DNA of 64,000 nt from Bacillus crepusculi. Its GTDB lineage: Bacteria > Bacillota > Bacilli > Bacillales > Bacillaceae. The stretch spans positions 1 through 64,000 of the forward strand of contig NZ_JACXXE010000007.1 in the NCBI RefSeq assembly GCF_014764715.1, read 5' to 3'. Positions 36,204 to 45,050 of the stretch are shown in pieces (the first letter of the stretch is position 1; every line of letters begins with the position of its first letter). The notes beneath the pieces were generated by a model that saw only the letters and a list, made by a program, of their open reading frames with translations, ran no database searches and was not told the DNA's origin. Position numbers and translations under genes: made by a program.

Positions 36204-37529
36204 TTGAAACAGTTTTTTCAGTTTGATGAGTTAGGAACAAATTATCGCAGAGAGATCATCGGCGGTTTAACCACATTTTTGTCGATGGCTTACATCTTGT
36301 TTGTCAATCCGATCACACTTGCTTTAGTGGCAGTACCGGATTTTCCAGATAAATTACGAATTGATCAGGGTGCTGTCTTTACAGCGACGGCGTTAGCCTC
36401 TGCTGCCGGGTGTATCCTGATGGGATTGATCGCCAGGTATCCGATTGCGATTGCACCCGGTATGGGTCTGAATGCCTTCTTCGCCTTCTCGGTTGTTCTT
36501 GGTATGGGCATCTCATGGCAGGCAGCATTATCAGGTGTTTTTGTTTCAGGATTGATTTTCGTCGCCCTTTCTTTAACAGGTTTCCGTGAAAAAATCATCA
36601 ATGCCATTCCGGCTGAGCTAAAGCTGGCAGTGGGTGCGGGTATTGGTTTGTTCATTACGTTTGTCGGTTTGCAGGGCTCTGGCATTATCGCCAATAATGA
36701 TAATACGCTCGTTTCGATTGGAAACATTCATAGTGGTCCTGTCCTGTTAACGGTGTTTGGTATCGTTGTGACCGTCATTTTAATGGTTCTTCGCGTCAAT
36801 GCAGGTGTCTTCATTGGGATGCTTGTGACAGCTATTGCCGGGATGATCTTTGGTCTTGTACCAGTACCGTCTCAAATTGTAGGAAGTATTCCAAGCTTGT
36901 CTCCAACCTTTGGTCAAGCCTTGATTCATTTACCAGAAATCTTCTCGATTCAAATGCTTGTCGTGATTTTAACCTTCCTATTCGTTGGGTTCTTTGATAC
37001 AGCTGGTACACTTGTGGCTGTGGCAACACAGGCTGGTTTAATGAAAAATAATGAGCTGCCGCGTGCAGGAAGAGCACTGCTGGCGGATTCTTCTTCTATC
37101 GTCGTCGGTTCTGTCCTTGGAACATCTACAACGACGTCTTATGTAGAATCTAGCTCAGGTGTTGCTGCTGGTGCGCGTTCTGGTTTTGCAGCCGTCGTCA
37201 CAGGTATTTTCTTCTTGCTTGCGATGTTCTTCTCACCGCTTTTATCCATCGTTACATCGAATGTGACTGCACCTGCTTTAATTATTGTCGGTGCGCTGAT
37301 GGTCGCTCCGCTGGCGAAGATTGCATGGGATCGTTTTGAAATTGCGGTACCAGCTTTCTTAACGATGATTATGATGCCACTGACATACAGTATTGCAACA
37401 GGGATTGCGGTTGGCTTTATTTTCTACCCGATCACCATGATCTTTAAAGGGAAAGCCAAGGAAGTGCATCCAATTATGTACGGATTGTTTGTCATTTTTA
37501 TTCTATACTTTGCTTTCTTGAATCATTAA
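36204..37529 (+). CDS. pbuG: Hypoxanthine/guanine permease PbuG
   Basis: A nucleobase transporter of the AzgA-like NCS2 group that imports hypoxanthine and guanine. The 441-residue protein has about 13 helices and family motifs GGLTTFLSMAYILFVNP near the start and FVGFFDTAGTLV in the middle. The start is TTG at 36204 (MKQFFQF, as in B. subtilis) with AAGGGAG about 10 nt upstream; TTG 36198 is possible. Controlled by the preceding riboswitch and perhaps PurR. Confidence 0.94.
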   Translation: MKQFFQFDELGTNYRREIIGGLTTFLSMAYILFVNPITLALVAVPDFPDKLRIDQGAVFTATALASAAGCILMGLIARYPIAIAPGMGLNAFFAFSVVLGMGISWQAALSGVFVSGLIFVALSLTGFREKIINAIPAELKLAVGAGIGLFITFVGLQGSGIIANNDNTLVSIGNIHSGPVLLTVFGIVVTVILMVLRVNAGVFIGMLVTAIAGMIFGLVPVPSQIVGSIPSLSPTFGQALIHLPEIFSIQMLVVILTFLFVGFFDTAGTLVAVATQAGLMKNNELPRAGRALLADSSSIVVGSVLGTSTTTSYVESSSGVAAGARSGFAAVVTGIFFLLAMFFSPLLSIVTSNVTAPALIIVGALMVAPLAKIAWDRFEIAVPAFLTMIMMPLTYSIATGIAVGFIFYPITMIFKGKAKEVHPIMYGLFVIFILYFAFLNH

Positions 37530-37540
37530 TGATTTCACCC

Positions 37541-37575
37541 AAAACAGCCGCTCGTGTTAGCTGCTGTTTTTTTGT
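37541..37575 (+). terminator. Terminator after pbuG
   Basis: AAAACAGC / GCTGTTTT hairpin followed by T. Confidence 0.75.
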
Positions 37576-37596
37576 TGAGGAAAAATAAAAACATAG

Positions 37597-37640
37597 TTGA
37601 CTTATAGGAATTATGTGTTTATGATAAAAAGACATAATTC
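37597..37640 (+). promoter_or_regulatory. Promoter with perfect 9-bp inverted repeat operator
   Basis: TTGACT (37597-37602) and TATGAT (37620-37625) with 17-bp spacing. A perfect inverted repeat GAATTATGT (37608-37616) / ACATAATTC (37632-37640) flanks the -10, with 24 bp between equivalent half-site positions. The left arm lies upstream of the start point, so this is a DNA operator rather than an RNA hairpin. It does not match the 15-bp Fur or PerR box. Confidence 0.6.
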
Positions 37641-37655
37641 GCTGATTGGATCACC

Positions 37656-37707
37656 AAAGGCGCTTTGATTTCCTTTTTTCAATAGAAGGTTTCAGGGTGC
37701 CTTTTTT
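37656..37707 (+). terminator. Leader terminator before the FbpA-like gene
   Basis: AAAGGCGC (37656-37663) / GTGCCTTT (37697-37704) with inner CCTT/AAGG pairing, then six T. It lies between promoter and gene, so it is either an attenuator or the end of a short RNA of about 75 nt. Confidence 0.55.
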
Positions 37708-37744
37708 CTGTTACACATTCATTAAAAAGGGGAGGAGATGTCTT

Positions 37745-37906
37745 GTGTCACGCTGGCTTAGACAGGTGATTGAACGGAAAAAGCAGGTGCTGATTCAAAA
37801 GCTCCTTTTATGGGGGCATGAGGAAAAACAGGAAGCGCTCATGCATTATACGATTCATGAGCTGGAAAATGAGGTTCTCTATTTAAAAGAGCGAAAACAA
37901 AAATAG
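37745..37906 (+). CDS. Small basic protein, FbpA-like
   Basis: A 53-residue basic helical protein, beginning SRWLRQVIERKKQVLIQKLL after the GTG and ending in a TIHELENEVLYLKERKQK helix. The pattern resembles the Fur-regulated basic protein FbpA family, which in B. subtilis assists the iron-sparing small RNA FsrA. No clear Fur box is present, so the role is open. GGGGAGGAG precedes the GTG at 37745; the upstream part of the frame should be excluded. It is 11 nt from the next gene. Confidence 0.6.
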   Translation: MSRWLRQVIERKKQVLIQKLLLWGHEEKQEALMHYTIHELENEVLYLKERKQK

Positions 37907-37917
37907 GGGGATGAGCG

Positions 37918-38097
37918 ATGGATGAACAAAAGCTGAATTATATTTTATCTGCCTTAAAAGGGATCGACTATGGATCAGTGGTCATCACCATTCATAATGG
38001 ACATATTACACAGGTTGATACGACCAAAAAGACTCGGTTCCCCGCTCATCAGGAGAATCTCCGGGTCCCGCAAGGAAAGCGGAGTCAATATCGTTGA
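37918..38097 (+). CDS. DUF2292 small protein, YezD-like
   Basis: A 59-residue protein with the DUF2292 pattern: ILSALKGIDYGSVVITIHNGHITQVD, then a basic tail. The AGGGGGATGAGCG site lies directly before the ATG at 37918. DUF2292 proteins are often found near sulfur assimilation genes in other bacteria; here the partner is an FbpA-like gene in the same unit. Function unknown. Confidence 0.75.
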   Translation: MDEQKLNYILSALKGIDYGSVVITIHNGHITQVDTTKKTRFPAHQENLRVPQGKRSQYR

Positions 38098-38117
38098 CCA
38101 TGAATTTCAACATTGAT

Positions 38118-38150
38118 AAAAAGCTGATGGAGGCCGTCAGCTTTTTTGTT
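38118..38150 (+). terminator. Terminator after the DUF2292 gene
   Basis: AAGCTGATGG / CCGTCAGCTT followed by TTTTTTG. Confidence 0.85.
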
Positions 38151-38198
38151 TTGTCTTATTTTCTCTCCATTTTAAAACCTCTGCTACCTTTTATCCGT

Positions 38199-38298
38199 CT
38201 ATTCGTATGAACGTCAAGGAATCTTGACTGAATAGAGAGACTCCGCTACTTTAAGAGGAGTCATCCGAACAGTTCATGCACTTGAGCACTGTAAGGAT
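38199..38298 (+). promoter_or_regulatory. Three consecutive hairpins upstream of yebC
   Basis: Hairpin 1: CTATTC / GAATAG enclosing GTCAAG-GAAT-CTTGAC (38199-38235). Hairpin 2: GACTCC / GGAGTC (38239-38262). Hairpin 3: ATCC-GA-ACAG / CTGT-AA-GGAT with TGC/GCA inside (38263-38298). They occupy 100 nt ending 20 nt before the start codon. No T-run follows, so control of translation or RNA stability is more likely than termination. I match it to no known class. Confidence 0.4.
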
Positions 38299-38318
38299 TG
38301 GATAGGAGTTGATATGAG

Positions 38319-39110
38319 ATGTTAGAGAAAGATCAAGATCAGGGGACATCTGAAAAGAAAAACGAAGAGTCATCAATAGATCAAGAAACAAGGCAATCCC
38401 GCCTCAGTCGCAGCGCTGCAAAACGAGGAAGAACCTCAAAATCAGCGGATGATGAGCGTTCAGCTATCCAGCGTATACTGCAAGGTGTAGGAGGCGCGTT
38501 TAAGCGTTATGGTTCATATGGACTGGCGATGTTAAAATCACCGAGCCAGGCCATTAATCAAGCGGAAACATTGCGTATGAAGTACGCCTGGATCTCGATT
38601 GTGTTATTCAGCGTGTTTTTTGCTTTAGGCAACTATGTTCAATTAAAGGCGTCAAAGACCCGCTTATTAGGCTTTGGCATTCATTATTCTTTTGGCGACG
38701 CCTTTTTGAAGGTAGCGGTCTTTACACTCATTCTGTTGACATTGATGATGCTTACCGTCTGGCTGCTCGGAAAGTACATGCTAAAAGGAAACATATCACT
38801 GAAAGAAGTGATCATGAAGTTTGGCGCTGCGCTTGTGCCGGTTTTGGTTTTATCCATCTTTTGGCTTGTATTTGCCATGCTGAATATTCCATACGTGACT
38901 GTCATATTATCCGTGATGATGTTTTTCGGTCTCCAGTTAATAGCGGTGGTGCTGTTTCATTCGATTCAATCAGAGCATGAAGGCATGCGCGGAGATTTGA
39001 TGTATGCTGGATGGGTCTTTTTATTGGTTGAGCTCATCATCATTGCGCTGCTTTGGGGCATTGTTGGAGAATATTTGATTCCATCACTTGTTCCTGTCCG
39101 GTTTGGATAA
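38319..39110 (+). CDS. yebC: YIP1-like membrane protein YebC
   Basis: A 263-residue protein with a charged, disordered N terminus (about 1-60, rich in Glu, Lys, Ser and Arg), then five membrane helices of the Yip1/DUF1282 type. Position between pbuG and yebE corresponds to B. subtilis YebC. Function unknown. TAGGAGTTGAT precedes the ATG. Preceded by a structured leader. Confidence 0.7.
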   Translation: MLEKDQDQGTSEKKNEESSIDQETRQSRLSRSAAKRGRTSKSADDERSAIQRILQGVGGAFKRYGSYGLAMLKSPSQAINQAETLRMKYAWISIVLFSVFFALGNYVQLKASKTRLLGFGIHYSFGDAFLKVAVFTLILLTLMMLTVWLLGKYMLKGNISLKEVIMKFGAALVPVLVLSIFWLVFAMLNIPYVTVILSVMMFFGLQLIAVVLFHSIQSEHEGMRGDLMYAGWVFLLVELIIIALLWGIVGEYLIPSLVPVRFG

Positions 39111-39118
39111 ACATCGTG

Positions 39119-39150
39119 AACCTCCTTTTTTCATAAAGGGGGTTTTTATG
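39119..39150 (+). terminator. Terminator after yebC
   Basis: AACCTCCTT / AAGGGGGTT followed by TTTT. Confidence 0.8.
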
Positions 39151-39310
39151 TTGAGAAGAGGAAAAAACGGGTAAACTCTTGGTAACAAAGACCACCCTTG
39201 ATGTCGAAAGATAGATGTGTTTTTCTCGCGCAAATTTGATTGTATCAAGGTATGTTCTCTAGTAGAATATGGGGTGCTTTATTTGATTTTTAGTGCAGGG
39301 GGTTCGAATC

Positions 39311-39865
39311 GTGCTTCAACAACTTTTATCCAATGCGTTCACCATGGTTTTGATCATTTTAGTGATTAATATTGTCTATGTCTCTTTTTCCACCATGCGT
39401 TTGATTTTAACAATGAAAGGCAGACGGTACGCAGCTGCTTTTGCTGGTACGATCGAAATGCTCATTTATGTGATTGGGTTAAGTATCGTACTTGATAACT
39501 TAGATCAAGTACAAAATATCATTGCGTATGCGCTAGGCTATGGGATGGGGATCATTGTCGGGATGAAAATTGAAGAGAAGCTGGCACTTGGCTACACAAC
39601 GGTTAATGTGATTACAAAAGAATTGGATGTCGATCTCCCAAGACAATTGAGAGAAAAAGGATATGGCGTCACCAGCTGGGTAGCAGGCGGTCTTGAAGGA
39701 GACCGGACAGCGTTGCAAATTTTAACACCGAGAAAATATGAGCTGCAATTATATGAAACGATTAAAACGCTGGATTCAAAGGCGTTTATCATTTCATATG
39801 AGCCTAAATCGATTCACGGCGGCTTCTGGGTGAAGGCTGTGAAGAAAAGGAGAATTAAAGAATGA
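39311..39865 (+). CDS. yebE: DUF2179/DUF5698 membrane protein YebE
   Basis: A 184-residue protein with two or three N-terminal membrane helices, then a soluble DUF2179 domain (about 95-175; [28 protein letters not shown]). It is nearly identical to B. subtilis YebE as remembered, including length. The GTG at 39311 follows AGGGGG by 8 nt and gives the N terminus [10 protein letters not shown]; the earlier GTG at 39293 is less suitable. Overlaps yebG by 4 nt. Confidence 0.9.
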   Translation: MLQQLLSNAFTMVLIILVINIVYVSFSTMRLILTMKGRRYAAAFAGTIEMLIYVIGLSIVLDNLDQVQNIIAYALGYGMGIIVGMKIEEKLALGYTTVNVITKELDVDLPRQLREKGYGVTSWVAGGLEGDRTALQILTPRKYELQLYETIKTLDSKAFIISYEPKSIHGGFWVKAVKKRRIKE

Positions 39866-40062
39866 CCGCAAAACCAAAGAAGAAAAAATTCTACGTGGAA
39901 GACAACATGACGATCGACCAAGTGTTGTCCCAGATGGCAGAGGAAGGCTATTCACCTGTCCGTCGAATGGAGGAGCCCATTTTTCAGGAAAAGAAGGAAA
40001 ATGGGTCGATTCAGATCATTCCGATTGGGAAAAAAATCGTATTTGAAGGAAAAATAGTCTAA
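39862..40062 (+). CDS. yebG: NETI-motif protein YebG
   Basis: A 66-residue basic protein of the NETI family ([32 protein letters not shown]); here the name-giving NETI tetrapeptide reads NMTI. Co-expressed with yebE by ATGA overlap. Its stop codon lies at the first PurR box of the pur operon. Function unknown. Confidence 0.88.
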   Translation: MTAKPKKKKFYVEDNMTIDQVLSQMAEEGYSPVRRMEEPIFQEKKENGSIQIIPIGKKIVFEGKIV

Positions 40063-40105
40063 ATCCGAACATTAAAACGACGACTTCATAGATTGTTCGA
40101 TAAAT
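40061..40105 (+). promoter_or_regulatory. PurR box pair of the pur operon
   Basis: AAATCCGAACATT (40061-40073) matches the PurBox AWWWCCGAACWWT at all 13 positions. An inverted partner ATTGTTCGATAAA (40092-40104) matches 11 of 13. PurR represses when PRPP is low. The pair ends a few bases before the -35. Confidence 0.9.
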
Positions 40106-40108
40106 CCG

Positions 40109-40137
40109 TTGACATCATGAACATCCGTTGTTAAGAT
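40109..40137 (+). promoter_or_regulatory. Sigma-A promoter of the pur operon
   Basis: Perfect TTGACA (40109-40114), 17 bp, TAAGAT (40132-40137). The start is predicted near 40144, just upstream of the aptamer. Confidence 0.9.
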
Positions 40138-40159
40138 AAACATGAAATCAAAACACGAG

Positions 40160-40329
40160 CCTCATATAATCTTGGGAATATGGCCCATAAGTTTCTACCC
40201 AGTTACCGTAAATGACTGGACTATGCAGGATAGTGAACAAAACTGACATGGCGTTTCAAAAGCGAACAGCGCTTACCATGGCCCGGTTTGTGTTGCTTCC
40301 TAACAATGCAATGCAAATCGGGCCTTTTT
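40160..40329 (+). promoter_or_regulatory. Purine (guanine-type) riboswitch controlling purE-purD
   Basis: Aptamer core at 40160-40229: P1 CCTCATA / TATGCAGG, core TATAATC, P2 TTGGG..CCCATAA, P3 CCAGT / ACTGG and J3/1 GGACTATG with the C that selects guanine/hypoxanthine. Expression platform: terminator GGCCCGGTTTG (40280-40290) / CAAATCGGGCC (40314-40324) with five T. It shares the same J3/1 core as the pbuG switch. Confidence 0.96.
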
Positions 40330-40412
40330 GTTCGGCGTTTGACAAGCTGCTTAGGTTTGGGAAGCGTGTCAAACGATACAAAATCGAATATCAGCTTAAA
40401 GGTGGGGACAAA

Positions 40413-40901
40413 ATGAAGCCGCTTGTAGGTGTCATCATGGGAAGTACATCTGATTGGGAAACAATGAAAAATGCGTGCGATATCTTAGAGGAATTAGACA
40501 TTCCGTATGAAAAACAGGTTGTATCCGCACATCGGACACCTGACTTGATGTTTGAATATGCGACGGAAGCAAGAGGTAAAGGACTCAAGGTCATTATTGC
40601 CGGTGCTGGAGGCGCAGCTCATTTACCGGGGATGGTCGCAGCGAAAACGACACTGCCGGTCATTGGTGTGCCTGTACAATCAAAAGCATTAAATGGACTG
40701 GATTCCTTATTATCCATCGTTCAAATGCCAGGCGGTGTACCAGTTGCCACAGTGGCGATTGGCAAAGCCGGTGCCACAAACGCAGGTCTTCTTGCCGCAC
40801 AAATGATTTCAGCATTTGATGAAACAATTGCCGCTCGCCTTGAAGAAAGAAGAGAGCAAACAAAACAGACTGTATTAGAAAGCAGTGATCAGCTTGGCTA
40901 A
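40413..40901 (+). CDS. purE: N5-carboxyaminoimidazole ribonucleotide mutase PurE
   Basis: PurE moves CO2 from N5-CAIR to C4 to give CAIR. The 162-residue protein has GSTSDWETM near the N terminus and the active-site SAHRTP loop. The ATG at 40413 follows GGTGGGG; the longer frame reaches into the riboswitch and is not used. First of twelve pur genes. It overlaps purK by 8 nt. Confidence 0.97.
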   Translation: MKPLVGVIMGSTSDWETMKNACDILEELDIPYEKQVVSAHRTPDLMFEYATEARGKGLKVIIAGAGGAAHLPGMVAAKTTLPVIGVPVQSKALNGLDSLLSIVQMPGGVPVATVAIGKAGATNAGLLAAQMISAFDETIAARLEERREQTKQTVLESSDQLG

Positions 40902-42036
40902 GCAGACCATTTTTCCAAACGCAACCATCGGGATCATCGGAGGAGGGCAGCTTGGCAGATATATGGCTGTCAGCGCAAAGCAAATGGGGTACCGGGCAGC
41001 TGTCTTAGATCCGGTCACACAATCTCCTTGTGGACAGGTGGCTGATACAGAAATCACAGCTGCATACAGTGACCTTGAAGCGATTCGAAAGCTGGCAGAA
41101 ATCAGCGATGTGGTGACATATGAGTTTGAAAACATTGATTATGATGCGCTCAATCAGCTGAAGGAAGAGGCCTATTTACCGCAAGGAAGTGAACTTCTTC
41201 TTTTAACTCAAAATCGTGAAACCGAGAAAAAAGGGATTGTAGACGCAGGCTGTGAAGTAGCGCCTTATCGCATCATTCATGATGAAAAGGAGCTAGAAGC
41301 CGCAGTGGACGTGCTTGGTTTGCCAGCCGTGCTGAAAACATGCCGAGGCGGTTACGATGGAAAAGGACAGTACGTGATCAAAGAGAAAGGTCAGCTGCAT
41401 GAAGCTGCTGCCTTGCTCACTCATGGAACATGTATTTTAGAAAGCTGGGTCCCATTTCAAATGGAGCTCTCGGTCATCGTCACGCGGTCTGTTCACGGGG
41501 AAATTGCGGTATTCCCAGTCGCTGAGAACATTCATAAGCACAATATTTTGTTCCAAAGCATTGTACCTGCAAGGGTGGATGACCGCATTCAAGAGAAGGC
41601 GAAGGGGCTGGCAACGACACTGGCTGAAAAGCTAGGCTTAGTCGGTACACTAGCGGTAGAGCTGTTCCTGACAAACGAAGGAAAGCTGCTCGTCAATGAA
41701 CTGGCACCACGCCCGCATAATTCTGGACATTATACACTCGACTTATGTGAGACGAGTCAGTTTGAACAGCATATTCGCGCGATATGTGGTTTGCCGCTTG
41801 GCGGTACAGCCCTTTTATCTGCGGGCATGATGGTGAACTTATTAGGCGATGAAGTGGATATCCCAAAAGAGCATCCTGAGCTTCTAAAAGAAGCGAAGCT
41901 TTATCTATATGGAAAGCATGAAGTAAAAGCCGGCCGCAAAATGGGGCATATGACATTTATGAAGCAGCTCGATGATGAATGGATGACAAACATCACAAAG
42001 ATATGGACTGAAAGAGATGGAGGAAACGGGAAATGA
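40894..42036 (+). CDS. purK: N5-carboxyaminoimidazole ribonucleotide synthase PurK
   Basis: An ATP-grasp ligase that carboxylates AIR to N5-CAIR. The 380-residue protein has [10 protein letters not shown] at the N terminus, the ATP-grasp core [13 protein letters not shown] and the late [16 protein letters not shown] 40894 is preferred because AAAGCAG lies 8 nt upstream and the N terminus then matches B. subtilis; GTG 40885 is in frame. It overlaps purE and purB. Confidence 0.94.
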   Translation: MAKQTIFPNATIGIIGGGQLGRYMAVSAKQMGYRAAVLDPVTQSPCGQVADTEITAAYSDLEAIRKLAEISDVVTYEFENIDYDALNQLKEEAYLPQGSELLLLTQNRETEKKGIVDAGCEVAPYRIIHDEKELEAAVDVLGLPAVLKTCRGGYDGKGQYVIKEKGQLHEAAALLTHGTCILESWVPFQMELSVIVTRSVHGEIAVFPVAENIHKHNILFQSIVPARVDDRIQEKAKGLATTLAEKLGLVGTLAVELFLTNEGKLLVNELAPRPHNSGHYTLDLCETSQFEQHIRAICGLPLGGTALLSAGMMVNLLGDEVDIPKEHPELLKEAKLYLYGKHEVKAGRKMGHMTFMKQLDDEWMTNITKIWTERDGGNGK

Positions 42037-43328
42037 TCGAACGTTACGCACGACCAGAAATGTCAGCAATCTGGACAGAGGAAAACAAATTTAATGCATG
42101 GCTTGAAGTAGAAATTCTCGCTTGTGAAGCTTGGGCAGAGCTTGGCGTCATTCCGAAAGAGGACGTTGTGACAATGCGCAAAAATGCAAGCTTTGATATT
42201 GAACGTATTTTAGAGATTGAACAAGACACACGCCACGACGTGGTTGCCTTTACGCGTGCTGTATCTGAATCTCTAGGAGAAGAAAGAAAGTGGGTTCATT
42301 ACGGATTAACCTCTACAGACGTAGTGGATACGGCGCTTTCATATCTATTAAAACAGGCGAATGATATCTTGCTCAAGGACATTGAGAGATTTGTTGACAT
42401 ACTAAAAGAAAAAGCAAAAGAGCACAAATATACCGTCATGATGGGCCGTACACACGGTGTACACGCTGAACCGACAACATTTGGCCTAAAGCTTGCTCTT
42501 TGGTACGAAGAAATGAAGCGTAACTTAGAACGTTTTAAACAAGCAAAAGCAGGCATCGAATACGGCAAAATCTCTGGTGCTGTTGGCACATATGCAAACA
42601 TCGACCCGTTTGTTGAGCAATATGTATGTGAAAAGCTTGGCATTAAAGCTGCACCAATCTCTACCCAAACCTTGCAGCGTGATCGTCATGCAGATTACAT
42701 GGCTACTCTTGCACTCGTCGCAACGAGCATTGAGAAATTTGCTGTTGAAATTCGTGGTCTTCAAAAGAGTGAAACACGTGAAGTCGAAGAGTTCTTTGCA
42801 AAAGGACAAAAAGGATCATCGGCTATGCCGCATAAGCGGAATCCAATCGGCTCTGAAAATATGACGGGAATTGCCCGCGTCATCCGTGGTTATATGCTGA
42901 CTGCTTATGAAAATGTGCCGCTTTGGCATGAGCGCGATATTTCTCATTCATCTGCTGAGCGCATCATTTTACCGGATGCAACGATTGCACTGAACTATAT
43001 GCTGAACCGTTTCTCAAATATCGTGAAAAACTTGACGGTCTTCCCTGAGAATATGAAACGCAATATGGACCGCACACTTGGCTTGATTTACTCACAGCGT
43101 GTTCTTCTTGCATTAATCGATACAGGCATGGCACGTGAAGAGGCGTATGACACCGTTCAGCCAAAGGCAATGGAAGCGTGGGAAAAGCAAGTGCCGTTCC
43201 GTTCATTAGTAGAAGCAGAAGAGAAAATCACTTCACGCTTAACACCTGAACAAATCGCTGACTGCTTCGATTACAATTATCACTTGAAAAATGTCGATAT
43301 GATTTTCGAACGTCTAGGTCTTGCGTAA
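42033..43328 (+). CDS. purB: Adenylosuccinate lyase PurB
   Basis: PurB cleaves SAICAR to AICAR and adenylosuccinate to AMP, releasing fumarate. The 431-residue protein has the fumarase-superfamily signature [14 protein letters not shown] near residue 264 and the TSTDVVDTA block near 90. It overlaps purK by 4 nt. GGAGG lies upstream of the ATG. Confidence 0.97.
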   Translation: MIERYARPEMSAIWTEENKFNAWLEVEILACEAWAELGVIPKEDVVTMRKNASFDIERILEIEQDTRHDVVAFTRAVSESLGEERKWVHYGLTSTDVVDTALSYLLKQANDILLKDIERFVDILKEKAKEHKYTVMMGRTHGVHAEPTTFGLKLALWYEEMKRNLERFKQAKAGIEYGKISGAVGTYANIDPFVEQYVCEKLGIKAAPISTQTLQRDRHADYMATLALVATSIEKFAVEIRGLQKSETREVEEFFAKGQKGSSAMPHKRNPIGSENMTGIARVIRGYMLTAYENVPLWHERDISHSSAERIILPDATIALNYMLNRFSNIVKNLTVFPENMKRNMDRTLGLIYSQRVLLALIDTGMAREEAYDTVQPKAMEAWEKQVPFRSLVEAEEKITSRLTPEQIADCFDYNYHLKNVDMIFERLGLA

Positions 43329-43400
43329 GAAATGGACCGCCTGCTCGTCAGGCGCCCAATCCTGAAAATTGCCAACATTCAAATTAGGAGGCCAACCTGA

Positions 43401-44123
43401 ATGACTGTGAAACAAGAACTTCTCTACGAAGGCAAAGCGAAAAAAATCTATCAGACCGATGACGAGCATATTTTATATGTCGAATATAAAGACTCAGCTA
43501 CAGCGTTTAACGGCGAAAAGAAAGCTGAAATCGAAGGCAAAGGCAGACTGAACAACGAAATTTCGAGCTTAATCTTTCAAATGCTGCATGAGAAGGGGAT
43601 TAACAATCACTTTGTGAAACGCCTCTCTGAAACAGAACAGCTCATTCAAAAGGTACAAATTGTTCCGCTTGAAGTGGTTGTACGAAACGTGGTGGCAGGC
43701 AGTATGTCAAAGCGTCTCGGAATCCCAGAAGGAACGAAACTGGACACACCTTTGATCGAGTTTTACTACAAGGATGATGCACTTGGTGATCCGCTCATTA
43801 CAGAAGATCATATTCGCATTTTAGATGCAGCGACACCAGAGCAGGTCGAGGAAATGAAACAGATCACAAGACAAGTGAACGAAGAGTTAAAGCAAATCTT
43901 CTCAGATTGCCATGTGAATTTAATTGATTTCAAGCTTGAATTCGGAATAGATCACGAGAATCGTATTTTACTAGCTGATGAGATTTCACCTGATACGTGC
44001 AGGCTTTGGGACAAAGACACAAACGAAAAGCTTGATAAAGACGTGTTCAGACGAAACCTGGGCGGCTTAACGAATGCATACGAAGAAATTTTCAAAAGAC
44101 TTGGAGGCCATAAACATGTATAA
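43401..44123 (+). CDS. purC: SAICAR synthase PurC
   Basis: PurC joins aspartate to CAIR with ATP. The 240-residue protein has [14 protein letters not shown]-type [14 protein letters not shown] and the DFKLEFG and DEISPDTCR motifs of the family. TTAGGAGGCC precedes the ATG. Its end overlaps purS by 8 nt. Confidence 0.97.
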   Translation: MTVKQELLYEGKAKKIYQTDDEHILYVEYKDSATAFNGEKKAEIEGKGRLNNEISSLIFQMLHEKGINNHFVKRLSETEQLIQKVQIVPLEVVVRNVVAGSMSKRLGIPEGTKLDTPLIEFYYKDDALGDPLITEDHIRILDAATPEQVEEMKQITRQVNEELKQIFSDCHVNLIDFKLEFGIDHENRILLADEISPDTCRLWDKDTNEKLDKDVFRRNLGGLTNAYEEIFKRLGGHKHV

Positions 44124-44370
44124 AGTGAAAATTTTTGTCAGCTTAAAAGAGAGCGTTCTTGATCCACAAGGAAGTGCCGTGCAGCACGCTTTGCACAGCA
44201 TGTCTTATCAGGAAGTAAAGGATGTCCGTATCGGGAAATACATGGAGCTTGTCATTGAAAAATCAGATCGTGATTTAGACACAGTTGTCAAAGAAATGTG
44301 TGAAAAATTACTTGCCAACACGGTGATTGAAGATTACCGCTATGAGGTGGAGGAGGTTGTCGCACAGTGA
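44116..44370 (+). CDS. purS: FGAM synthase subunit PurS
   Basis: An 84-residue subunit of the three-part FGAM synthase; it bridges PurQ and PurL and helps channel ammonia. Begins [19 protein letters not shown] and contains the conserved [12 protein letters not shown]. The ATG at 44116 follows GGAGGCC inside the end of purC; the longer frame is excluded. Overlaps purQ by 4 nt. Confidence 0.95.
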   Translation: MYKVKIFVSLKESVLDPQGSAVQHALHSMSYQEVKDVRIGKYMELVIEKSDRDLDTVVKEMCEKLLANTVIEDYRYEVEEVVAQ

Positions 44371-45050
44371 AGTTTGCAGTGATCGTCTTGCCTGGCTCTA
44401 ACTGTGATATCGATATGTACCATGCGATTCAAGATGAGCTAGGTGAACAAGTTGAATATGTATGGCACGACGAAACGAGTCTTGATGGATTTGACGGTGT
44501 ACTCGTACCAGGCGGCTTCTCTTATGGGGATTACTTAAGATGTGGGGCGATTGCTCGCTTCTCAAACATCATGCCGGCGGTGAAAAAAGCAGCTGAGGAA
44601 GGAAAGCCTGTTCTTGGTGTTTGTAACGGGTTCCAAATTCTTCAGGAGCTTGGCATTCTTCCGGGTGCGATGAGACGGAATAAAGACTTGAAATTTATCT
44701 GTCGTCCAGTTGAACTCATTGTAGAGAACAACGAAACGCAATTTACAAGCGGCTATCAAAAAGGCGAATCCATTACGATTCCTGTAGCGCATGGTGAAGG
44801 CAACTTCTACTGTGACGAAGACACGTTAGCGAAGCTCATTGAACGCCGCCAAATCGCTTTCACTTACGGAGACGATATTAACGGCAGTGTCAATCGAATT
44901 GCTGGTGTAACGAATGAAAAGGGCAATGTACTTGGCATGATGCCGCACCCTGAGCGCGCGGTTGATTCATTACTAGGCAGCGCAGACGGACTTAAATTGT
45001 TTCAATCTATCGTGAAAAATTGGAGGGACACTCATGTCACTACTGCTTGA
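44367..45050 (+). CDS. purQ: FGAM synthase glutaminase subunit PurQ
   Basis: A class I glutamine amidotransferase of 227 residues that feeds ammonia to PurL. Catalytic Cys is in GVCNGFQ near residue 86, with His and Glu in HPERA near the C terminus. GTG start after GGAGGAGG-like sequence; overlaps purS by 4 and purL by 17 nt. Confidence 0.96.
   Translation: MKFAVIVLPGSNCDIDMYHAIQDELGEQVEYVWHDETSLDGFDGVLVPGGFSYGDYLRCGAIARFSNIMPAVKKAAEEGKPVLGVCNGFQILQELGILPGAMRRNKDLKFICRPVELIVENNETQFTSGYQKGESITIPVAHGEGNFYCDEDTLAKLIERRQIAFTYGDDINGSVNRIAGVTNEKGNVLGMMPHPERAVDSLLGSADGLKLFQSIVKNWRDTHVTTA

Noticed and set aside
40212..40412. 67-residue N-terminal extension of PurE
   Set aside because: The frame runs through the riboswitch and its terminator; PurE begins at [11 protein letters not shown].
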